This document shows positions 8,034 to 18,700 of a stretch of 64,000 nt of DNA, piece after piece. Source of the stretch: Bifidobacterium canis (GTDB lineage Bacteria > Actinomycetota > Actinomycetes > Actinomycetales > Bifidobacteriaceae). The DNA is taken from the NCBI RefSeq assembly GCF_009727065.1, contig NZ_WNLP01000003.1:124001-188000 (forward strand), read 5' to 3'. Numbering within the stretch: the stretch's first letter is position 1; each line of letters begins with the position of its first letter. A program made the position numbers and the translations under genes. Below the pieces are notes generated by a model. That model saw only the letters and a program-made list of their open reading frames with translations, made no database searches and had not been told where the DNA came from.

Positions 8034-9656
8034 ATGACCGACAGCATTGACGCAAACATCGCGACGCTCGACAGCGCAGCCGCTGGCACGGCGAACGGTG
8101 GTGCAGGCAACCGCCAGCCGATTCGCCCAGCCGTGCTCAAAGCCTCAGAACTCGCGCGCGACGCCGAAACCAAGGCGCGTGACCGCCAGCATGTCAAAGG
8201 CAAGTTCACCGCGCGCGAGCGCCTCGACCTGCTGCTCGACTCCGGCACGTTCGAAGAGATCGGACGCTTCCGCGGCGGCGACATCAACAGGGGAGTGGCA
8301 GGCTCGGCGGTCATCACCGGTTTCGGCGAGGTCTATGGCCGCAAGGTGGCCGTGTATGCGCAGGATTTCTCGGTGCGCGGCGGTTCGCTTGGCGTGGCCG
8401 AGGGGCGCAAGATCTGCCATCTGATGGATCAGGCGCTGAGCTTGCGCGTGCCGATCATCGCATTGATCGACTCCGGCGGCGCTCGCATTCAGGAGGGCGT
8501 CGCGGCGCTCACCGAATACGGCAACATCTTCCGCAAGACCTGCGAGGCGAGCGGCTTCGTGCCGCAGATCTCGCTTATTCTGGGGCCCTGCGCGGGCGGC
8601 GCGGTGTATTGCCCCGCGCTCACCGACTTGATCATCATGACCCGCGAGAACTCGAACATGTTCGTCACCGGCCCCGACGTGATCAAGGCGTCCACCGGCG
8701 AGTCGATCAGCATGGACGATCTCGGCGGCGGCCTCGTGCACAATGTGAAATCCGGTGTCGCGCACTACTTGGGTGCCGACGAAGCCGACGCGATTGACTA
8801 CGCGCGCACTGTGCTCGCATACTTGCCGTCGAACAGTGAGGAGCAGGCGCCCACGTACGCGTATATGGCGACGCGCGCCGACCACGAGATCGCGCAGCGA
8901 CTGGGCACGATCGTTCCCGAAAACGATCGCCAGCCATACGATGTGCTCGATGTGATCCGCTGCATTGTGGACTACGGCGAGTTCGTGCAGGTGCACGAAC
9001 TGTTCGCGCAGTCCGCGGTCGTCGGATTCGCATGCATCGACGGGCATCCGGTCGGCATCGTCGCCAATCAGCCGAACGTCAACGCCGGCTCGCTCGACGT
9101 GGATTCGTCGGAGAAGGTCGCGCGTTTCGTGCGCTTGTGCGACGCGTTCAATCTGCCGATTATCACGCTCGTTGACACTCCCGGCTACAAGCCGGGCGCA
9201 CAGCAGGAACACGCGGGTATTATTCGCCGCGGCGCGAAGGTCATCTATGCGTATGCGAACGCACAAGTGCCGCTCGTCACGATCATCCTACGCAAAGCCT
9301 ATGGCGGCGCATACATCGTGATGGGTTCGAAGGCGATCGGCGCGGATCTCAACTACGCGTGGCCGACGAGTCAGATCGCAGTGCTCGGCGCGGCGGGAGC
9401 GGTCAATATTATTCACCGCAAAGACTTGCAGAAGGCGAAAGACGCGGGACTCGACGTGAACGAAGTGCGCGCGAACTACATCGCCGACTACGAGAACACG
9501 ACGGTGAACGCGAACCTGTCGATGGAAACCGGTCAGGTAGACGCGATGATCGACCCGGAGCAGACGCGCGACGTGCTCGTCGAATCACTGCGCACGCTCG
9601 CCTCGAAACGCAGAGTCAGCCGCACGCCCAAACACCACGGCAACCAACCGCTCTAA
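8034..9656 (+). CDS. accD: Acyl-CoA carboxylase beta chain (carboxyltransferase)
   Basis: The protein transfers the carboxyl group from biotin to acetyl- or propionyl-CoA. Its 540 residues contain two crotonase-like carboxyltransferase halves: DSGGARIQEGVAALTEYGNIF and LILGPCAGGAVYCPALTD (each shown in part) in the N half, and LVDTPGYKPGAQQEHAGIIRR followed by KAYGGAYIVMGSKAIGAD (each in part) in the C half, the last forming an oxyanion hole. Start 8034 follows AGGAGGAGG (8017-8026), which overlaps the end of accBC, so translation is likely coupled. fas follows after 137 bases. Acetyl-CoA is the inferred main substrate because it feeds Fas; propionyl-CoA activity cannot be excluded. Confidence 0.93.
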   Translation: MTDSIDANIATLDSAAAGTANGGAGNRQPIRPAVLKASELARDAETKARDRQHVKGKFTARERLDLLLDSGTFEEIGRFRGGDINRGVAGSAVITGFGEVYGRKVAVYAQDFSVRGGSLGVAEGRKICHLMDQALSLRVPIIALIDSGGARIQEGVAALTEYGNIFRKTCEASGFVPQISLILGPCAGGAVYCPALTDLIIMTRENSNMFVTGPDVIKASTGESISMDDLGGGLVHNVKSGVAHYLGADEADAIDYARTVLAYLPSNSEEQAPTYAYMATRADHEIAQRLGTIVPENDRQPYDVLDVIRCIVDYGEFVQVHELFAQSAVVGFACIDGHPVGIVANQPNVNAGSLDVDSSEKVARFVRLCDAFNLPIITLVDTPGYKPGAQQEHAGIIRRGAKVIYAYANAQVPLVTIILRKAYGGAYIVMGSKAIGADLNYAWPTSQIAVLGAAGAVNIIHRKDLQKAKDAGLDVNEVRANYIADYENTTVNANLSMETGQVDAMIDPEQTRDVLVESLRTLASKRRVSRTPKHHGNQPL

Positions 9657-9695
9657 ATGCTTCCGCTGGCATGCGAAAGACGGCAGGTAATCCAC

Positions 9696-9744
9696 TTTTC
9701 CACAATCCGCCATGTGTGCCGACGAAAAAAGTTATCCACAATCC
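9696..9744 (+). repeat. Two DnaA-box-like direct repeats between accD and fas
   Basis: TTTTCCACAATCC (9696-9708) and TTATCCACAATCC (9732-9744) are direct repeats differing at one base and starting 36 bases apart. The second contains a perfect DnaA consensus 9-mer, TTATCCACA (9732-9740). They sit 50-100 bases upstream of the fas start and could bind DnaA or another fas regulator. Confidence 0.5.
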
Positions 9745-9793
9745 ACATATCACAGCAACTCATTTTTACGACAACCCAAGAAACGAGAACACT

Positions 9794-12700
9794 ATGACTA
9801 CACCGGAATTCTTCGTGAACCGTTTGAGCGAACAGCCGCACGCGCTTATGTTCGCAGGCCAGTCCACACCGTGGACCGTCGCTGTCGATGAACTCATGCA
9901 AGACGAACGCGTTGCCGCACAGTTGAAGGATTATGTGCGTTCCGCACACGGCCTGCTGACTCCGGTCGCCGCGGATTTGCTCGCCACGACCGGCCGCGAA
10001 ACCGATCTGTTCAACTACCCGGCGAATCCGGCGAAACTCGGTGCCGCAGCCGACGCTACCGCCAGCATTCAAGGCATCGCGCTCGCACAGCTTGGCGCGA
10101 TGCTCGACTTCGACCAGCTCGGCTACAACGTGGCCACCGCGTCGCCGGTCGCATTGCTCGGCCACTCGCAGGGCATCCTCGGCGTGCACATGGCACAGGC
10201 GATCATCGACGCCGGTTCGATTGAGGCCGCCCGCGAGCAGATCGACGAGATTCTCGCCATCGCCGCGCTGATCGGCGCCGCTGGCACGCGTGAGGTTCGT
10301 GCACACGGTTTGGTGCGCAAATACGGCGATGCCACACCGATGCTCTCGGTGAAGGGAATCCTGCCGGCTCAAGCGGATGAACTGATCGCCCGCGTCACCG
10401 ACGCTCACGGGCCGATCGCCGTGGCCGTGATCAACTCGGCGAACCATGTGGTGCTCTCCGGCCACCCGCAGGATCTCGCCTCGTTCGCGGTGGAAGTCGC
10501 CAAAGAGCACAAGCATCAGGCGCAACTGCGCGCCGACAAGGTGCGAGGCGGCAGCGTGTTCGACCCGGTGCTCGAATACCTTGAAGTGACGCTACCATTC
10601 CACAGCCCGATCATGGAACAGGCCGTGGAACAAACGGTGGAGTGGGCTCGCGCATGCGGCATCGACGAGGATCGCGCACGCGTGCTCGCCGGCGAAGTGC
10701 TCGTGAACCAGGTGGACTGGGCGTCGCAGGTCGCCGAACTGTTCAAAGACAACGATCCACGCACGCTGTGGGTGGTCGACATGGGCCCGGGCACCACGCT
10801 CGCCAAGCTGTTCGGCACCGTCGCCGAAGGCACGGGCGTCGGCGTGATCGAAGCCGCAGGCGTGGCGGATCGTGCGAAGCTCGCCACGCAGACCGAGGAT
10901 CCGGCGCGCATGCAGGATTGGACGAAGTATGTGCCGCAGCTCATCTCCACGCCGCAGGGGGAGCGCATCGAAACGGCGTTCACGCGTTTGACCGGCAAGC
11001 CGCCGGTGCTGCTCGCCGGCATGACGCCGACCACCGTGGATCCGGAAATCGTGGCCGCGGCTGCGAACGCCGGGTATTGGGCGGAACTCGCCGGTGGTGG
11101 CCAGGTGACCGCCGATGTGTTCGACGCCCACGTCGACGAACTCGAAGAACAGCTCGAAGAAGGCCGCAGCGTTGAATTCAACGCGATGTTCATGGACCGC
11201 TACCTGTGGAACCTGCAGTTCGGCACGCAGCACATCGTGCCGAAGAAGCGCGCCAGCGGTGCGCCTATCGACGGTGTGGTGATCTCGGCGGGCATCCCTG
11301 AATTCGATGAGGCCGTGGCGCTCGTGCATGAGCTCAACGCCGAAGGCTTCCCGTTCGTCTGCTTCAAGCCGGGCACCGTCGACCAGATCAAGCAGGTGGT
11401 GCGCATCGCCAAGGCCGTGGCGCCGACGAACGTGATCGTGCAGGTGGAAGGCGGTTCTGCAGGCGGCCACCACAGCTGGGAATCGCTTGATGACTTGCTG
11501 CTCAACACCTATGCGCAAGTGCGTGAGCAGAGCAATCTGGTGCTCGTGGCCGGTGGCGGCATCGGCACGCCGGATCGCGCCGCTGACTACATCTCCGGTG
11601 AATGGGCGACGCGCTATGACCGTCCGCTCATGCCTGTGGACGGCGTGCTCGTGGGCACTGCCGTGATGACCGCGAAAGAGGCACACACCTCGCCGGAAGT
11701 CAAGAAATTGCTCGTCGAAACGCCGGGCATCACCGCCGAAACAAACACCGATGACGACGTGTTCGCACCACTGGGCGAAACCTGGGTGCCGAGCGGCAAA
11801 AGCGTCGGCGGTGTGTCGAGCGGTTTGAGCCATCTGCACGCCGACATCTACGAGCTCGAAAACGCCTCCGCACGTTGCGGACGCCTGCTCGTGCGCGTGA
11901 TGAAGCACCCTGAAGAGCTCGAAACCCGCCGCCAGGAGATCATCGACGCGTTGAACGAGACGGCGAAACCGTATTTCGGTGACCTGAAGACGATGACCTA
12001 CGAGGATTGGGCACGCCGCTTCGCCGAGCTCTCGTTCCCGTGGGCGGATGCCACCTATGCCGACCGCTTCCTGCACCTGATGCAGCGCATCGAAGCCCGC
12101 GTGATCGACCTCGAACAAGGCAAGTTCACGCCGATGTTCGCCACTCGCGCCGACGTTGAAGACGATCCGTTCGCCGCCATCGCCGCTCTGACGGACGCGT
12201 ACCCGCAGATCAGTGAACTGACCGTGGTGCCGATCGACGAAGCATGGTTCACGCAGCTCGTGCGCGAATACCCGAAGCCGATGCCGTTCGTGCCGGCCAT
12301 CGATAACGACCTGCTGCGCTGGTGGGGTCAGGATCAGCTCTGGCAGTCCGAAGACCCGCGCTATTCCGCCGATTCCGTGCGCATCATCCCCGGGCCGATT
12401 TCGGTGGCTGGCATCACCACGATCGACGAACCGGTCGCCAGCATCCTCGGCCGCTTTAACGAGGCGATGACCAAGCGCGTGGCCGGCAACGAAACCGCCG
12501 AACCGCGCTTCGCCCTGCTCTCCGACTGTGCTGACGCCGAAGACTTCATTCGCCGCAGCCCGAACATCTCGTGGATCGGCCATCAGATGGCCAACCCCGC
12601 CTATAACACCAAGCGTGGCGACGAGAACTACGAGCTGCGCTACCTCGGCACCGATAACGGCGAGGAACAGTTCGACCTTGACATTCACCTCGACACGTTC

Positions 12701-15700
12701 TGGGATGACGACCCGGACGGTGGCATCTCCAAGCACGCCGTGCGCAGCATCGTGATCCCGCTCAACGTGCCTACCGACGCCACCGGCATGATTCCGGTGG
12801 TCGACCGCGAACGCTTGCCCGAACACGTGTACCGCATGCTCGCAGACACGGCAGGCATCGGCAACACGGCCATCACCAGCGACAAGCTCGACACCATGCC
12901 AACCGTCGAGCCTGATGCCGACACCGAGGCATTCCCTTACGGCATCGCCACGTCTCACTACACGCTGTCGGCCAACCTCGGCTTCGACCACGAGGCCGCC
13001 ACTGGCGGAGCGCTGCCACTTGACCTGATCGCATCGCAGATCGCGCCGGATGCGCTCGTTGGCCCGGCATGGCCAACCATCTACGCGGCACTCGGCTCGG
13101 TTATGGTCGACGGCTACCCGGTGATCGAAGGTCTGCTCAACGCGGTCCACCTCGACCACCTGATCGAACTGGAAATCACGGAAGACGAACTCCTCGCACA
13201 CACCGGCGAGCAGATCACGTTGCGCGGTTGGGCCGAGCAGTATTTCGAATCCGCCTCCGGACGTGTGGTCACCATCCACATCGAGCATCATCTCGCCGAT
13301 GGCACGCTCGTGGCGCGCGAAACCGAACGTTTCGCCATCCGCGGCCGCGCCTACAGCGACGAACTGCCGCAGCCGGCGCCGAACTACGGCGGTCTGCTCG
13401 AAGACATCCGTGAAACACCACGTCGCATGCTGCGTCGCGTCACCGTCACCGCGCCGCACGAGATGACCGCCTTCGCCCGCACATCCGGCGACTTCAACCC
13501 GATCCACACGTCGCACCGCGGTGCCGCAATCAGCGGTCTGAACCAACCGCTCGTGCACGGCATGTGGCTGTCTGCCACCGCACAGCACGCGGTGCAGGCG
13601 CTCGATAGCAAGGGTGCGCACTACGAGATCATCGGCTGGACCTACAACATGTATGGCATGGTGCAGCTCGACGACGAAGTGGAGATCTCCATCGAACGCG
13701 TCGGCCGCGTGGCACACGCCGGCCTCGTGCTCGAAGTCACCTGCCGCATTGACGGCAACATCGTCTCGCGAGCCACCGCGATCACGCGTGCGCCGATCAG
13801 CGCATTCGTCTACCCGGGTCAGGGCATCCAGCAGCAGGGCATGGTGCTCGACGAGCGCGCCAAGTCTCCGGCGGCGCGCGAAGTCTGGGAGCGTGCCGAC
13901 AAGCTCACGCGTGAACGCCTCGGCTTCTCGATCCTCGCCGTCGTGCGCGATAATCCGAAGGAACTCACCGCGAACGGCGTCACCTACCGTCACCCGGAGG
14001 GTCTGCTCAATCTGACTCAGTTCACGCAGGTGGCGCTCGCCACCGTCGCGTTCGCGCAGACCGCGCGTATGAGCGAAGCCGGCGCCGACATTCGCCCGGC
14101 TTACTTCGCGGGCCACTCGCTCGGCGAATACAATGCGCTGAGCTCGTTCGCACACGTGATTCCGCTCGAAACAGTGCTCGAACTCGTGTTCCACCGCGGT
14201 TCCACGATGCATCACCTGATCGACCGCGACGCGCAAGGCCGTTCGAACTACCGCATGGGTGCGCTGCGCCCGAATCAGTTCGGTGTGGATGACGCGCACG
14301 TGCGCGAATATGTGGAAGGCGTCGCCAAGGCGAGCGGCGAGTTCCTGGAGATCGTCAACTACAATCTCGCAGGCCAACAGTATGCCGTCGCCGGCACCAT
14401 CGCCGGACTCAAGGCGCTCAAGGCAGACAGCGCGCGCCGTGTGGCGGAATACGGCGGCAAGCCGGCGTTCATGCTCGTGCCGGGCATCGACGTGCCGTTC
14501 CACTCGACGTTGCTGCGCAAGGGCGTGCCGGAGTTCCGCGACAAGCTTGACGCGCTGCTGCCCGCGCACATCGACTACCGTGGCGCGCTCGAAGGCCGCT
14601 ACATTCCGAATCTGGTGGCAGAACCGTTCGAGATGACGCGTGAATTCGCGGCGAAGATCCTCGACGTGGTGCCGAGCGAACGCATCGCGGCCGCGCTCGC
14701 GGACGACGACGTGTGGGAGTCGTATGCGCAGGACGACCAGAAGCTCGGCCGTCTGCTGCTCACCGAACTGCTTTCCTGGCAGTTCGCGTCGCCGGTTCGC
14801 TGGATCGAAACGCAGGCGCTGATGTTCGGTTCGCATGAACAGGGCGGACTCGGCGTCGAGGAACTCGTGGAAGTCGGCTTGGGCAATGCACCGACGCTCG
14901 CGAACCTCGCGTCGAAGACGCTGCGTCTGCCGGAGTTCTCGCGCCGCCATGTGAGCGTGTACAACGTGGGGCGCGACGAAGCGCGCGTCTACATGACCGA
15001 TTCCGATTCGCTCGTGCCGGAAGCGGAGGAGGAAGCGCCGGTTGCGGAGACTGCTCCTGCAGCTGCCGCTGCGCCTGCTACGCCGGCAGCCGCGCCTGTT
15101 GCTGAGCAGAGTGCGCCGGTCACGCCAGCTGCTGCTCCTGCCGCTCCTGCCGGTGGCGTGTCGGGTGCCGCGGTCGCGGACCTCGACTACCGCGCGCATG
15201 ACGCGATCGAGATGCTGCTCGCATACTCCGCGAAGGTGCGCCCGGAGCAGATCGGAGACAACGACACGACGGATACGCTGACGAACGGTGTGTCGTCGCG
15301 CCGCAACCAGCTGCTGATGGACATCAGCTCCGAACTCGGTGTGGCCAGTGTCGACGGCGCCGCCGAAGCGAGCATCCGCGATCTGAACGCGCTCGTAGAC
15401 AAGGTTGCGCCGAACTACAAGGCGTTCGGCCCGGTGCTGGCGGATATTGTGCGCGATCGTGTGCGCAGTCTGTTCGGCGCTGCCGGTGTCAAGCTCGCGC
15501 AGATTGAGAAGCGTGTGACCGACACGTGGCAGCTCGGCGAAGGCTGGGCACACCATGTGGTCGCACAGCTCGTGCTCGGCACGCGCGACGACGCAAGCTC
15601 TCGCGGCGGTGATCTCGCCACGCTCGGCAGTGACTCCGCGTCGAATGCGGCGCAGGCGAACGCGATGATCGACGCTGCAGTGCAGGCCGTCGCCGCCGCG

Positions 15701-18700
15701 CACGGCGTGCAGGTCGCGATGCCAAGCGCTGGCGGTGCAGCCGGTGGCGTGGTTGATTCCGCTGCTTTGGATGCATACGCGCAGTCGGTCACCGGTTCCA
15801 ACGGTGTGCTGGCTGCCACCGCACGCTTCGTGCTCGGTCAGCTCGGCGTGAATGAGCCGGCTGCCGTGCCGGAGGAAGACGAGAACGCGGCGGTTGTGGC
15901 CGCCGTCGAAGCCGAACTCGGCTCGGATTGGCCGCAGCAGGTGGCCCCACGCTTCGACTCGCGCAAGGCAATTTTGTTCGATGACCGTTGGGCTTCCGCT
16001 CGCGAAGATTTGGCGCGAGCATATTACAACGGTGAACTTGACGCCATCGCCGGCGATTTCACCGGCGCGGGCAAGGCCGTGGCGCAGCAGGCCGCTTGGT
16101 ACGCCGAGCACAGTGACGATGATCTGGCTACGCAGTACGCGCAGATCGCCGACCAAGCCGCGCAGAACCGCACGGAAGGCGAATTTGAGTACGACGGCGA
16201 AGTGGCAGTGGTCACCGGCGTTGCACCGAACTCGATTGCCGCTCAGGTGGTGAACGGACTGCTCGAAGGCGGTGCGACGGTGATCGCCACCTCGCACAGC
16301 TTCAAGCCAAGCATCAAGGCGTGGGCGCAGCGCACCTACCGCCAGCATGCGCGCGGCGACGCGAAACTGTGGCTCGTACCGGCGAATCTCTCGTCGTACC
16401 GAGACGTGGACGCTTTGGTGGACTGGGTTGGCACTGTGCAGAAGAAGACGAGCGGTGCCACGACCACCGTGCTGAAGCCGGCGTATGAGCCAAGCCTGTT
16501 TTTCCCGTTCGCAGCGCCTCCTGTGCACGGCTCGCTTGCGGATTCCGGCGCGTTGTTCGAATCTCAGGCACGCTTGATGCTGTGGGGTGTGGAACGTGCG
16601 ATCGCCGGATTCGCGCAGATCGGTGCCGACACCGACGTGCAGCACAAGCTTCACGTGGTGCTGCCAGGCTCCCCGAACCGTGGCGTGTTCGGCGGTGACG
16701 GCGCATACGGCGAAGTGAAGAGCGCCTTCGACGCGATGGTGAATCGCGCCCGCGCCGAACATGTGTGGTCCGATCGCGTGACCTTCGCCCACCCGAAGAT
16801 CGGTTGGGTGCGTGGCACTGGCCTGATGGGTGGCAACGATCCGCTCGTCGACGTGGTTGAAAAGCACGGCCTGCGCACGTATTCCACCGAAGAGATCGCC
16901 GCGGAACTGCTCAAGTTGGTGAGCGCCGAGGCGCGCGAACAGGCTGCTATCGCGCCGCTCGACGTGGACTTGACCGGCGGCCTGGGCTCCGAACCGATCG
17001 ATATCAAGGCATTGCGCGCCGAAGCATTGGCAGACGCCGCGCTGGATGCCGTTGAAGAGGCTGAGGACGATGCGAATGCCGTGCAGATCAAGGCGTTGCC
17101 GACTCCGCATGTGCCACAGCAGGCGGCAGTCGAGCTGAGCGAATGGGAGCAGGTGAGCGCCCGTCCGGAAGACGAGATCGTCATCGTCTCCGTCGGCGAG
17201 CTCGGCCCATGGGGTTCGGGACGCACTCGTGCCGAAGCCGAACTCGGCATCCATTCTGACGGCGAGGTAGACCTCTCCGCAGGTGCGGTGCTCGAACTCG
17301 CATGGAACATGGGTCTGCTGACGTGGGCGGATTCCCCGAAGCCGGGCTGGTACGACACCGATGGCAATCTGGTGCCCGAAGCCGACATCGCCGAGCGTTA
17401 CCACGATGAGGTCGTCGCCAAATCTGGCGTGCGCCCGTTCGAAACCGGCATGGGGTCCGACTACCGCAACGGCACCGACGAAGAGGAAGCTGAGGTCTAC
17501 TTGGACCACGACGTGACCTTCGCCGTGCCGACACGCGAACTCGCCAACGAATACGTGGCGATGGACGCTGAACATACGAGCATCGAGGAAGACGCGGAAA
17601 GCGGCGAATGGAACGTGACGCGCCACGCCGGTTCGATGATCCGCGTGCCTCGTCGCGCCACGATGACCCGCACGGTCGGCGGCCAGTTCCCGGACGGCTT
17701 CGACCCACTCAAGTGGGGCATCCCGGCTTCGATGGTCGGCGATGTGGACGAGATCGCGTTGTGGAACATCGTCACCACGGTCGACGCCTACCTCTCGGCG
17801 GGCTTCACTCCGACCGAGATTCTGCAGGCCGTGCACCCGTCGATGGTCGCTTCGACGCAGGGCACCGGCTTCGGCGGCATGGCTTCGATGCGCAAGCTCT
17901 ACCTCGACCGCTTCCTGAACCACGAGATCCCGACCGACATTCTGCAGGAAGCCCTGCCGAACGTGGTGGCGGCTCACGTGATGCAAAGCTACATCGGCGG
18001 CTACGGCAACATGATCCAGCCGGTGTCGGCATGCGCCACTGCGGCGGTGTCTTTGGAGGAAGGCGCCGACAAGATCGCGCTCGGCAAGGCCGATTTCGTG
18101 GTCACCGGTGCGATCGACGACATCGGCGTGGAATCGGTTATCGGTTTCGGCAACATGAACGCGACCGCCAATTCGCAGGAGATGCTCGACAAGGGCATTG
18201 AACCGCGCTTCTTCTCGCGTGCCAACGACCGTCGGCGTGGCGGCTTCGTCGAATCGCAGGGCGGCGGCACGATTCTGCTCACCCGAGGCGATATCGCGTT
18301 GAAGCTCGGCCTGCCGGTCGCCGGCGTGATCGGCTTCGTCCACTCCTATGCTGACGGCGCGCACACGTCGATTCCAGCTCCTGGCCTCGGCGCTCTGGCC
18401 GCAGGCATGGGCGGCCGCGACTCGAAGCTCGTGCACTACCTCGCACGTTTGGGCGTCACGCCGGACGACATCGCCGTGGTCTCCAAGCACGACACGTCCA
18501 CGAACGCCAACGACCCGAACGAGTCCGAACTGCACAACACGCTCGCCCACGCCATCGGCCGTGAGAGCGGCAACCCGCTGTTCGTCATCTCGCAGAAGTC
18601 GCTGACCGGCCATGCGAAGGGCGGTGCCTGCATCTTCCAGGTCAACGGCCTGACGCAGCTGTTCAAGAGCGGTGTGATTCCGGCGAACGCTTCACTCGAA

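Noticed and set aside
9696..9744. Replication origin
   Set aside because: Only two DnaA-like boxes, no dnaA/dnaN genes and no AT-rich unwinding region next to them.
9359..9793. Extended start of fas inside accD
   Set aside because: The extra 145 codons overlap accD in another frame, while ATG 9794 gives the conserved family N-terminus.
10592..18613. Very long open frame on the strand opposite fas
   Set aside because: It mirrors the codon structure of the high-GC fas gene, has no family similarity, no ribosome site, and His/Arg/Val-rich composition typical of antisense shadows.
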